NCBI GenBank assembly: GCA_002787615.1
Contig: PCXJ01000066.1
Span: 1 to 18,911 of the forward strand
DNA length: 18,911 nucleotides
Reading direction: 5' to 3'
Source of the DNA: Alphaproteobacteria bacterium CG11_big_fil_rev_8_21_14_0_20_44_7
Lineage (GTDB): Bacteria; Pseudomonadota; Alphaproteobacteria; Rickettsiales; 21-14-0-20-44-7
A program made the position numbers and the translations under genes. Position 1 is the stretch's first letter. Each line of letters begins with the position of its first letter. Positions 5,551 to 12,958 of this stretch are shown piece by piece. The notes beneath the pieces were generated by a model. That model ran no database searches. It saw only the letters and a program-made list of their open reading frames with translations, and was not told the origin of the DNA.

Positions 5551-6591
5551 ATGAACATGGCAAAGCAACCTGCGAAACAGAAAAAACCCGTATCAAATCC
5601 AAAAGGCAAGTCTATCGCTGAAGTGAAGGCTGCGGGCAAGGGCGATTTGCTGAAATTCTATGAGGATATGGTTCTTATACGCCGTTTTGAGGAAAAGGCC
5701 GGACAATTGTACGGTATGGGGCTAATTGGCGGTTTCTGCCATTTATATATCGGGCAGGAAGCGGTTGTAGTCGGTATGCAAGCTGCGATGCGCAAAGGTG
5801 ATTGTGTGGTGACTTCGTATCGTGACCACGGGCATATTGTTGCAAGCGGCATAGCGCCAAAATATGTGATGGCAGAGCTGACAGGGCGTGCAACCGGTTG
5901 TTCAAAAGGTAAGGGCGGCTCAATGCATATGTTTAATACGCCCGGAAATTTCTTTGGTGGGCATGGAATTGTGGCAGCGCAAGTGCCAATCGGCACTGGG
6001 CTTGCCTTCGCTCAGAAATATAAGAAAAATCAAAACCTTTCAGTGACTTATCTCGGTGACGGCGCAGTGAATCAAGGGCAGGTTTATGAAAGCTTCAATA
6101 TGGCGAAATTATGGAATCTTCCGGCAATTTATGTGATTGAGAATAACGGATATGCAATGGGGACTTCGGTCAAGCGTTCCGCATCTACACCGGAATTATA
6201 TAAGCGCGGGGAGTCTTTCGGCATTCCCGGCAAGCAGGTGGATGGCATGGATGTGGTGAAAGTCTATGAGGCAGCGCAGGAAGCCGCAAATTATGTGCGA
6301 AGCGGCAAAGGGCCGATAATTCTGGAGATGAAAACCTATCGCTATCGGGGACATTCTATGTCTGATCCGGCAAAATATCGCAGTAAGGATGAAGTTGAGG
6401 AATATAAAGGGCATGACCCGATTGAGCAGCTAAAAAGAATGCTGATTGAAAAGAAATTCGCAACTGAAGAACGCTTGAAGGATATCGACAAAAAAATCCG
6501 CGAAGACATCAAGGAAGTTGAACAATTCGCCAAAGATTCACCCCTGCCGGATGAAAGTGAGCTTTGGACAGATATTTATAACGAGGCGTAA
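5551..6591 (+). CDS. pdhA: Pyruvate dehydrogenase E1 component, alpha subunit
   Basis: A 346-residue thiamine-diphosphate enzyme subunit that, with PdhB, decarboxylates pyruvate and transfers the acetyl group to the lipoyl arm of PdhC. The ThDP/Mg motif starts at GDG (169-171) and ends at ENN (197-199). H64 lies in FCHLYIGQE, and the conserved loop RGHSMSDPAKYR (266-277) corresponds to the phosphorylation loop of mitochondrial E1-alpha. The first 30 residues are a lysine-rich extension before the catalytic fold. ATGs at 5551 and 5557 are both possible; the first is used and no good Shine-Dalgarno distinguishes them. pdhB follows after 5 bases, so the two are one operon, driven from the promoter at 5501-5528. 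Confidence 0.97.
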   Translation: MNMAKQPAKQKKPVSNPKGKSIAEVKAAGKGDLLKFYEDMVLIRRFEEKAGQLYGMGLIGGFCHLYIGQEAVVVGMQAAMRKGDCVVTSYRDHGHIVASGIAPKYVMAELTGRATGCSKGKGGSMHMFNTPGNFFGGHGIVAAQVPIGTGLAFAQKYKKNQNLSVTYLGDGAVNQGQVYESFNMAKLWNLPAIYVIENNGYAMGTSVKRSASTPELYKRGESFGIPGKQVDGMDVVKVYEAAQEAANYVRSGKGPIILEMKTYRYRGHSMSDPAKYRSKDEVEEYKGHDPIEQLKRMLIEKKFATEERLKDIDKKIREDIKEVEQFAKDSPLPDESELWTDIYNEA

Positions 6592-6596
6592 AGAGG

Positions 6597-7574
6597 ATGA
6601 CAGAAACAACAGTTAGAGTAGCGCTTAGGGATGCAATGGCCGAGGAAATGCGCCGCGATAAGGATGTTTTCCTCATGGGCGAAGAAGTTGCCGAATATAA
6701 TGGTGCATACAAAGTCTCCGAGGGTTTGCTCGATGAGTTCGGCGCAGATAGGGTGATTGATACGCCGATTACCGAGCATGGCTTCACAGGGTTGGCAGTA
6801 GGCGCAGCTATGGCTGGGCTTCGTCCGATTGTGGAATTTATGACATTTAATTTTGCCATGCAGGCGATGGATCAAATTATCAATTCAGCAGCAAAAACCA
6901 ATTATATGTCGGGCGGGCAGGTGCGCTGTCCAATTGTTTTCCGTGGCCCAAACGGCGCAGCGGCAAGGGTAGGCGCGCAACATAGCCAATGTTATGCGGC
7001 GTGGTATTCACATATTCCGGGCTTGAAAGTGATTGCACCATATGATGCAGAAAGCGCCAAGGGCTTGCTCAAAGCCGCAATCCGCGACCCGAATCCGGTG
7101 ATATTTCTGGAAAATGAAATTATCTATGGGCAAAAATTTGAAGTAGCAGATGATTTAGAACCATATGAAATCGGCAAGGCGGAAGTGGTGCGTGAGGGTG
7201 CTGACGTGACGATTGCAGCTTTCTCAATTATGGTCGGCAAATCATTGAAAGCGGCTGAAATTTTGGCAGAGCAGGGCATTGAGGCGGAAGTTATTGATTT
7301 GCGGACATTGCGCCCGTTGGACTCCGACACAATCATAGAATCGGTCAAAAAGACTAATCGTTTAGTGACGGTGGAAGAGGGATTCCCATTTGCGAGTATT
7401 GGCTCAGAAATCGCCAGCATAATGATGGAAGAGGCGTTTGATTATCTTGATGCTCCGGTAAAAAAAGTGGCGGGTAAGGATGTTCCGCTGCCATATGCCG
7501 AAAATCTGGAAAATCTGGTATTGCCGCAAGCAGAGGATATCGTTGAGGCTTGCTTGGAAGTTTGTGGAAAATAA
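6597..7574 (+). CDS. pdhB: Pyruvate dehydrogenase E1 component, beta subunit
   Basis: A 325-residue transketolase-like subunit that completes the E1 active site with PdhA. Typical motifs are GEEVAEYNGAYKVSEGL (28-44), the ThDP-contacting glutamate E60 in TPITEHGF, the PNGAAARVGAQHSQ segment, and a C-terminal transketolase domain. The protein starts directly with the E1-beta fold. The N-terminal lipoyl domain and linker that make rhizobial and rhodobacterial PdhB about 460 residues long are absent, so the length fits the rickettsial and mitochondrial form. GAGG at 6583-6586 inside the end of pdhA can act as ribosome binding site; AGAGG directly abuts the ATG. Confidence 0.97.
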   Translation: MTETTVRVALRDAMAEEMRRDKDVFLMGEEVAEYNGAYKVSEGLLDEFGADRVIDTPITEHGFTGLAVGAAMAGLRPIVEFMTFNFAMQAMDQIINSAAKTNYMSGGQVRCPIVFRGPNGAAARVGAQHSQCYAAWYSHIPGLKVIAPYDAESAKGLLKAAIRDPNPVIFLENEIIYGQKFEVADDLEPYEIGKAEVVREGADVTIAAFSIMVGKSLKAAEILAEQGIEAEVIDLRTLRPLDSDTIIESVKKTNRLVTVEEGFPFASIGSEIASIMMEEAFDYLDAPVKKVAGKDVPLPYAENLENLVLPQAEDIVEACLEVCGK

Positions 7575-7643
7575 AACTTCACTTTCCAAGCGCAAACTAC
7601 CTCATTATCTTTACAACTATTGCGTTTTATGAGAAGTTTTTTT
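7573..7643 (+). terminator. Possible terminator or attenuator after pdhB
   Basis: AAAACTTC (7573-7580, starting in the pdhB stop codon) pairs with GAAGTTTT (7633-7640), followed by further T residues. Inside the long loop CGCAA (7591-7595) can pair with TTGCG (7620-7624). The loop is about 50 bases and the stem is AT-rich, so this is a weak Rho-independent terminator at best; it may only reduce read-through into the next genes. Confidence 0.3.
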
Positions 7644-7659
7644 CCGTAAGAGGGGCTGC

Positions 7660-8166
7660 TTGACAAAAAGAATATCAAAATCATTCGTAATAATTATGCT
7701 TTTGCTGTTGCTGAGCATACCGCTATTCGGGGTTGTGAGCATGCTTTCTCGCCAGACATCTGATGAGTGGGTAGGAGCAAATGCGGAAATATACAAATCT
7801 GAGATTGTGATGAAATATGAATTTTCTCCCACTACAACAAGCTCATCTCCAAAAATCAAAGAATTTTACATTCCGGTTATGAGTTATAAATACTCCGTAG
7901 ACGGTGAGGAATATTACGGGGCGATAAATCCGGTGGATTATTTTCGATTTGATAGTGAATATAAGGCGCGCTATCTAATAGATACGCAGCATAGGCAGCT
8001 TACGGTTAAGTATAAAAAGGATGACCCGACAGTTTCCTATGTTTATGCGGGGAGTGATTCTGTGGATAAAGCTTTGATGGTGATATATATTGTGTTTTTG
8101 ATTTTGTTTATTGCGTCAATTTATTACCATTTGCGCAAAACCGTATTAAACCCAAAACTTGCTTGA
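7660..8166 (+). CDS. DUF3592-like two-TM membrane protein
   Basis: A 168-residue protein with an N-terminal hydrophobic segment (about 8-28), a soluble central part of about 105 residues, and a C-terminal membrane helix (about 138-156) followed by a basic tail. The central YKYSVDGEEYYG and the later LTVKYKKDDPTVSYVY just before the second helix are characteristic of DUF3592 proteins, whose function is unknown. The soluble part would face the periplasm. The start is a TTG at 7660, chosen because GAGGGG (7650-7655) sits at good distance; the next in-frame ATG would cut into the first membrane helix. It is downstream of pdhB and nearly touches the acetyltransferase gene. No link to pyruvate metabolism is evident. 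Confidence 0.75.
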   Translation: MTKRISKSFVIIMLLLLLSIPLFGVVSMLSRQTSDEWVGANAEIYKSEIVMKYEFSPTTTSSSPKIKEFYIPVMSYKYSVDGEEYYGAINPVDYFRFDSEYKARYLIDTQHRQLTVKYKKDDPTVSYVYAGSDSVDKALMVIYIVFLILFIASIYYHLRKTVLNPKLA

Positions 8167-8171
8167 GAATT

Positions 8172-8702
8172 ATGTCTAAGAATTTTGCCCCTATAGTTAC
8201 GGAGAAGTTTACTATTCGCCAATTTCGCGCCGAAGATGCAGGTGATATTGTCCGAAATATCTCATCCGATAAAATATATGCCGGAACATACAGGATTCCA
8301 CGTCCATATACATTGGAAATTGCCAATCAATATATCGCAGAAAGGCTGGAAAGCTATGCAGCCGATAATCCAAAATCAATGTTATTCGTAATTGAAGTTG
8401 ATGGCGAAGTGGTGGGCGATGTCGGGTTTAAATATGTTTTGGGACATAAGGGTGAGATTGTTTATTGGCTAGCGGATAAGCATCACGGCAAGGGAGTTGT
8501 TAGCACGGCGGCAAAGCTGATTTGTGATTATGGTTTTGATATGCTTGGGCTAGATAAAATCTATGCCGAAATTTATATTGATAATATCGGCTCGCAAAAA
8601 GTTGTCGAAAAGCTGGGTTTTCATAAAGAGGGCGAGATGAAAAAACATCTTGTAAAAAACGGTGAATTTAAGGATATATATTACTTCGCAAAGTTTAAAT
8701 AG
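8172..8702 (+). CDS. GNAT-family N-acetyltransferase (RimJ/RimL-like)
   Basis: A 176-residue Acetyltransf_3 type protein. It starts with FTIRQFRAEDAGDI (13-26), carries the acetyl-CoA loop HHGKG (104-108) after EIVYWLADK, and ends with the IDNIGSQKVVEKLGF block (136-150) typical of RimJ/RimL-like enzymes that acetylate protein N-termini or small molecules. The substrate cannot be told. A TTG at 8163 is in frame and overlaps the stop of the preceding gene, but the ATG at 8172 is preferred: it is preceded by TTGAGAATT, and the identical 12-base string including the ATG precedes and starts pdhC. It is probably co-transcribed with the DUF3592 gene and the ATPase gene, which starts 8 bases after its stop. 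Confidence 0.88.
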   Translation: MSKNFAPIVTEKFTIRQFRAEDAGDIVRNISSDKIYAGTYRIPRPYTLEIANQYIAERLESYAADNPKSMLFVIEVDGEVVGDVGFKYVLGHKGEIVYWLADKHHGKGVVSTAAKLICDYGFDMLGLDKIYAEIYIDNIGSQKVVEKLGFHKEGEMKKHLVKNGEFKDIYYFAKFK

Positions 8703-8710
8703 GGGTAATT

Positions 8711-10225
8711 ATGACGCAAGCAGCGCAAAAAGCCGAGCCGACACAACCGCAACTACTAATCGGCGGGGCTGCGGAGCAGCAGTTTTTAAATCTTAAATTC
8801 GCAAATCGCCATGGGCTGATTGCCGGAGCAACAGGAACTGGGAAAACCGTAACATTGCAAGTTCTGGCTGAAGGTTTTGCAAGGATGGGTGTGCCGAGCT
8901 TTGTAGCAGATGTTAAGGGTGATTTTTCCGGTATTTCTCAGGCAGGGAATCCGCACCCGAAAGTAGATGAGCGAATTCAGAAAATAGGAATAGAGGGTTT
9001 TTCATTTAAAGCTGTTCCAACAATATTTTGGGATTTGTTTGGTGAGCAGGGGCATCCCGTGCGCACCACCATTTCTGAAATGGGCCCATTACTCTTATCG
9101 CGCCTGCTGGATTTAAATGATACGCAGGAAGGTGTTCTAAATATATGCTTTGAAATTGCCGATGATGAAGGAATGCTGCTTTTGGATTTTAAGGATTTGC
9201 AGGCAATGCTCGGTCATCTCTATGAGAATGCAGAGGAAGCTTCGCGCGAATATGGCAATGTTGCAAAAGCAACTGTGGGCGCAGTACAACGCAAATTGTT
9301 GGTTCTGGAGCGTCAAGGCGCGGAGAATTTCTTTGGCGAGCCAGCCATGCGTATTGAAGATTTGATGCGCACAACCTATGATGGGCAGGGATTCGTGAAT
9401 ATCCTCGCTGCCGATAAATTAATTCAATCACCAAAGCTATACGCAACATTTCTGCTATGGTTGATGAGTGAGCTTTTTGAAGAATTGCCGGAAATGGGCG
9501 ATGCTGAAAAACCGCGCATGGTTTTCTTCTTTGATGAAGCGCATTTGCTATTTGAGGATGCGCCAAAAGCTTTGATAGATAAGGTTGAGCAAGTGGTGAA
9601 GTTGATTCGTTCAAAGGGCGTTGGAATATATTTTATTACACAAAACCCGCAGGATATTCCCGATGAGGTTTTGGGACAGCTTGGCAACCGCTTTCAACAT
9701 GCGTTAAGAGCTTTCACTCCGAAAGACCAGAAAGCCGTCAAGGTTGCTGCGGAAACTTTTCGTGCGAATCCTGATTTTGATGTGCAGGAAGCTATTACGC
9801 AAATGGGTGTGGGGGAAGCGCTGGTTTCTACCTTGCAAAATAAGGGTGAGCCGAGCATGGTTCAACGCACACTAATTTGCCCGCCGCAATCTCGTATTGG
9901 ACCGGCAACAGATTTGGAACGTCAGGATGTGATGGCAAAAAGCCCATTGCGCGGTGTGTATGATAGCTTGCAAGATAGGGAATCAGCCTATGAGATTCTG
10001 AAAAAGCGAGGTGATGAAAAAGCCGCGAATGAAGAGAGAATCAAAGCAGAGCAAGAGAGAATTAAAGCGCAGGAAAAAGCCGAGAAAGAAGAGGCTAAAG
10101 CAAGTCGCAAAAAATCAAGCCGCATGGGTTATGGTGAGGCAATTGCGAAATCTGTGATACGCAGCGTTGGCTCATCAATCGGGCGTAAAATCGTACGTGG
10201 TATTTTGGGAAATATTTTGCGCTAA
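8711..10225 (+). CDS. DUF853 / HerA-like P-loop ATPase (YjgR family)
   Basis: A 504-residue FtsK/HerA-superfamily ATPase of the DUF853 (E. coli YjgR) family, whose cellular role is not established. Walker A is GATGTGKT (39-46); Walker B is MVFFFDEAHLLF with DEAH at 275-278. The region YFITQNPQDIPDEVLGQLGNR, with its conserved glutamine and asparagine, corresponds to the sensor motif of HerA helicases. Residues about 420-505 form a lysine/glutamate-rich, probably coiled-coil stretch ending in a small basic GSSIGRKIVRGILG tail that may touch membrane or nucleic acid. The ribosome binding site AGGGG (8701-8705) lies 5 bases before the ATG. Length matches YjgR. The stop overlaps that of the convergent amine oxidase by 4 bases. 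Confidence 0.92.
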   Translation: MTQAAQKAEPTQPQLLIGGAAEQQFLNLKFANRHGLIAGATGTGKTVTLQVLAEGFARMGVPSFVADVKGDFSGISQAGNPHPKVDERIQKIGIEGFSFKAVPTIFWDLFGEQGHPVRTTISEMGPLLLSRLLDLNDTQEGVLNICFEIADDEGMLLLDFKDLQAMLGHLYENAEEASREYGNVAKATVGAVQRKLLVLERQGAENFFGEPAMRIEDLMRTTYDGQGFVNILAADKLIQSPKLYATFLLWLMSELFEELPEMGDAEKPRMVFFFDEAHLLFEDAPKALIDKVEQVVKLIRSKGVGIYFITQNPQDIPDEVLGQLGNRFQHALRAFTPKDQKAVKVAAETFRANPDFDVQEAITQMGVGEALVSTLQNKGEPSMVQRTLICPPQSRIGPATDLERQDVMAKSPLRGVYDSLQDRESAYEILKKRGDEKAANEERIKAEQERIKAQEKAEKEEAKASRKKSSRMGYGEAIAKSVIRSVGSSIGRKIVRGILGNILR

Positions 10226-11505
10226 ATCTTTGCCGAGCGGGATTGAGTCCCCAAAGCCTTTTCTGCGGCAATTTCCCCACTGGCAATTGCACCATAAATA
10301 TGTACATACCAATTAGGTGAATGGGCGATTGCCTCTCCGGCTAAATGAATGCGCTGGTCAACCGGAGCCGTTAGCGCTTTGCGTGCCCAGTGCCCGCCAA
10401 TTTTTGCGCCTGAATATGAACCTTCGGTCAGTGGGTTTTGCGTCCAGTTAGAGGAATCAACTGCGTTTAGACTGGGGGTAAAGCCATCACCAAAAACTGT
10501 TTTTAACCGCTCTAGAATAATTTTTTCTGCCGCAAATTTTCCCTTCGAGATAAGCGCTTTGGAAACGTCCCCACCTGTGAAAACTGTGATTGTTGGATTT
10601 CCTGCAGTTCTCAGATGGGCAAAAAGAGGAGGTTGCCCCTCGTCAATAATCATGTAATTTGTGTTTTTGGTAATTCCACGTTTCTCAAAAAAACTTTCAT
10701 CCAGAGCAAAAACAAATTTCTCCATATTACCCATTTCCAGCGCATCTAATGCTGAAAGATGGCTCTCTGGAAGTTCGGGCATAAAACGTATAAGCCCGCC
10801 TTTCAGAACCCCGATTGATGCAGTTACAATTATTTTTTTTGCGTAATGGGCGTTGCCGTGAATATCCTGCATTTTGATGACCGAGCGTTTGCTATAATCA
10901 ATTTCGCAAATAGTTGTATTTAGTTGAATTTTTCCTTCGGAAAATAATTTACCGGCTTTTGAGGTAATAAAATTCCCCATTCCATCTTTAAATAATAAGC
11001 CAAATCCAAATGGTTCGGTTGAAGATTCATCTTGCATAGACGTGGTGTGCAGGCTTTTCCCCGAGGCTGCATTACCAAAATATAAGTCGCCTATATCGGT
11101 AATAATCGGCTCTTCTTCGGCGAGATGCTCTGCGGCTGATATGTCAGTAATAGGCGAGATTCCTTCCTTTGCATGGGTGAAGTTTTTTACTATTTGGTCG
11201 CCTGATGACAGAGGTTTGCCATTAACATAAACATATATGGGGAATTCTTTATCAAGAGAGGTTTGAAAGCCACTAATCGCCGGATCTTGCGCCATCGGGT
11301 TCACCTCATTTGAGTGAATCCATGATCCTCCCATATCGACAGGGATATCGCGCCCTATTTTATCTGTGAAGGTTCTGCCACCAATGCGGCTCGCTCCCTC
11401 AAATATAACAAAATTGCAGCTCGGATTATTTAGGAGTTTGTTTCCGGCGGCGATACCAGACGCACCACATCCCAGTATAGCTATATCATATATTGGTGTA
11501 TCCAT
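10222..11505 (-). CDS. Flavin-containing amine oxidase
   Basis: A 427-residue FAD-dependent oxidoreductase of the monoamine/polyamine oxidase superfamily. The Rossmann motif GCGASG (12-17) is followed by E36 for the adenosine ribose, then IGGRTFT (41-47) and the GGSWIH motif (59-64) typical of this family. The C-terminal HLAGEA and YGAIASGEIAAEKAL (about residue 387 onward) complete the FAD site. No signal peptide is seen, so it should be cytoplasmic. The substrate (amine, polyamine or another) is not deducible. It is the only gene on the minus strand within the PDH region and separates pdhB from pdhC. It has its own promoter region, with a 9-bp inverted repeat 5 bases before its ATG and no Shine-Dalgarno. 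Confidence 0.9.
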   Translation of the reverse strand: MDTPIYDIAILGCGASGIAAGNKLLNNPSCNFVIFEGASRIGGRTFTDKIGRDIPVDMGGSWIHSNEVNPMAQDPAISGFQTSLDKEFPIYVYVNGKPLSSGDQIVKNFTHAKEGISPITDISAAEHLAEEEPIITDIGDLYFGNAASGKSLHTTSMQDESSTEPFGFGLLFKDGMGNFITSKAGKLFSEGKIQLNTTICEIDYSKRSVIKMQDIHGNAHYAKKIIVTASIGVLKGGLIRFMPELPESHLSALDALEMGNMEKFVFALDESFFEKRGITKNTNYMIIDEGQPPLFAHLRTAGNPTITVFTGGDVSKALISKGKFAAEKIILERLKTVFGDGFTPSLNAVDSSNWTQNPLTEGSYSGAKIGGHWARKALTAPVDQRIHLAGEAIAHSPNWYVHIYGAIASGEIAAEKALGTQSRSAKI

Positions 11506-11510
11506 AATGC

Positions 11511-11532
11511 ATTGTTAATTAATATTAACAAT
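11511..11532. repeat. Perfect 9-bp inverted repeat, likely operator of the amine oxidase gene
   Basis: ATTGTTAAT (11511-11519) and ATTAACAAT (11524-11532) are perfect inverted arms around TAAT. The repeat begins 5 bases upstream of the amine oxidase ATG. A possible minus-strand promoter, TTGAAA (plus 11556-11561) and GACAAT (plus 11533-11538) with 17-base spacing, would start transcription inside the repeat. It could be a repressor operator for a dimeric (for example TetR-like) regulator, or an mRNA hairpin at the start codon. No cognate regulator gene lies beside it. Confidence 0.5.
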
Positions 11533-11569
11533 ATTGTCCAGTAAAATATCGCATATTTCAAGCTCAATG

Positions 11570-11597
11570 TTGACACGCATATAAATTGGCTTAATTT
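11570..11597 (+). promoter_or_regulatory. Candidate pdhC promoter
   Basis: A perfect -35 hexamer TTGACA (11570-11575) is followed after 16 bases by TAATTT (11592-11597), a weak -10. The predicted start near 11604 gives a leader of about 25 bases before the pdhC ATG at 11630 and lies downstream of the upstream in-frame TTG at 11600, which supports the later start. A separate promoter is needed because the inverted amine oxidase gene cuts pdhC off from pdhAB. Confidence 0.4.
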
Positions 11598-11629
11598 GCT
11601 TGGTACAAAAAACTAAATTATTGAGAATT

Positions 11630-12910
11630 ATGCCAATAGAAATTTTAATGCCAGCTTTATCACCAACCATGACCGAGGGAAATCTCGCGAAATGGCACAA
11701 AAAAGAGGGTGATGCCGTTAGCGCGGGTGATGTGATTTGCGAAATTGAAACCGATAAAGCGACAATGGAAGTTGAAGCTGTTGATGAAGGCACGCTTGGC
11801 AAAATTCTGATTCAGGAAGGCACGCAGGATGTAGCCGTAAATAGCGTGATAGCATTATTGCTTGAGGATGGTGAGGATAAGAAAGCGCTTGCCGATTATA
11901 AGCCAAAAGTGGCGGAGAAGAAGGCGGAGGCTAAGCAAGAGGTTGCGGCAGAGAATAAAGAGAATAAACAGGATGCCCCAAAAATGATGGCTGCACCTGC
12001 ACCAGCGCAAATTGCGACTCCTGCTGTCACGCAAAATTTTGCACCAACTAAATCTGCTGGTGGCAGAATCAAAGCCTCACCGTTGGCAAAACGTATCGCC
12101 GCAGAAAAAGGTGTGAATCTGGAATCTGTTCAGGGCACTGGACCAAATGGACGAATTGTGAAGGCGGATGTTGAAAATGCACCTGCGGGTGGAATGGCGC
12201 AGGGTGTTGTTCGGCGTAATCCAAATGAAGTTACCGCAATTCCAAATAATAATATGCGCAAAATTATTGCGAAACGTCTGTTGGAATCGAAACAATGGGT
12301 TCCGCATTTTTACTTAAGCATAGATTTGAATCTGGATAAATTGCTCGATGCCAGAAAATTGCTAAATGAGAAGGGCAAAGATAGCTATAAAATATCGGTA
12401 AATGATATGGTTATCAAGGCGGTTGCAATGGCTTTGCGTGATATTCCTGCTGCAAATGCAAGTTGGACGGATGAAGCTATCATGCAATATAATAATGTTG
12501 ATGTTTCGGTTGCAGTTGCGATTGATGGCGGGCTGGTAACGCCGATTATCCGCAATGCCGACCAAAAAACTCTGGTACAAATTTCCAATGAAATGAAATC
12601 GCTGGCAGTTCGTGCGCGCGAAAATAAGCTCCAGCCCGAAGAATTTCAGGGCGGTGGATTCAGCATTTCCAACCTCGGCATGTATGGAATCAAAAATTTT
12701 AGCGCAATCATCAATCCTCCGCAAAGCTGCATTTTGGCAGTGGGTGCGGGGGAAGAACGCGCGATTGTGCAGGGCGGTGAAATCGTCAAAGCAAATATGG
12801 TGAGCATTACCTTGTCTTGTGACCATCGCGTTGTTGACGGTGCAGTGGGTGCAGAATTTTTAGCCGCTTTCAAATCATATGTTGAAGAGCCGATTTTAAT
12901 GTTTATATAA
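11630..12910 (+). CDS. pdhC: Pyruvate dehydrogenase E2, dihydrolipoyl acetyltransferase
   Basis: A 426-residue E2 core subunit that carries the acetyl group on a swinging lipoyl arm and passes it to CoA. One N-terminal lipoyl domain spans residues 3-78, with the lipoylated lysine K43 in ETDKATME. After an Ala/Pro/Lys linker comes the E1/E3-binding domain (about 147-182, IKASPLAKRIAAEKG to GRIVKADVEN). The catalytic domain (about 200-426) has the active-site H399 and D403 in SCDHRVVDG. An in-frame TTG at 11600 would add 10 residues, but MPIEILMPALSP is the normal E2 N-terminus, so the ATG is used, preceded by TTGAGAATT. LipA, encoded at the right end of the window, makes the lipoyl group this protein needs. 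Confidence 0.96.
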   Translation: MPIEILMPALSPTMTEGNLAKWHKKEGDAVSAGDVICEIETDKATMEVEAVDEGTLGKILIQEGTQDVAVNSVIALLLEDGEDKKALADYKPKVAEKKAEAKQEVAAENKENKQDAPKMMAAPAPAQIATPAVTQNFAPTKSAGGRIKASPLAKRIAAEKGVNLESVQGTGPNGRIVKADVENAPAGGMAQGVVRRNPNEVTAIPNNNMRKIIAKRLLESKQWVPHFYLSIDLNLDKLLDARKLLNEKGKDSYKISVNDMVIKAVAMALRDIPAANASWTDEAIMQYNNVDVSVAVAIDGGLVTPIIRNADQKTLVQISNEMKSLAVRARENKLQPEEFQGGGFSISNLGMYGIKNFSAIINPPQSCILAVGAGEERAIVQGGEIVKANMVSITLSCDHRVVDGAVGAEFLAAFKSYVEEPILMFI

Positions 12911-12958
12911 TACCTTAGTGGAATTAGAAAATTTTAGCCAAATTAACAGGAGCAAGAA

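Noticed and set aside
8163..8171. TTG start overlapping the stop of the DUF3592 gene for the acetyltransferase
   Set aside because: No ribosome binding site precedes it, and the ATG at 8172 has the same context as the pdhC start.
9189..9614. 141-codon open frame on the minus strand
   Set aside because: It is antisense inside the DUF853 ATPase gene and is explained by the codon pattern of that gene.
11600..11629. TTG start that would add 10 residues to PdhC
   Set aside because: The known E2 N-terminus begins at the ATG at 11630, and the predicted transcript start lies downstream of the TTG.
12362..12826. 154-codon open frame on the minus strand
   Set aside because: It is antisense inside pdhC, whose sequence is clearly conserved on the plus strand; the protein has no recognisable features.
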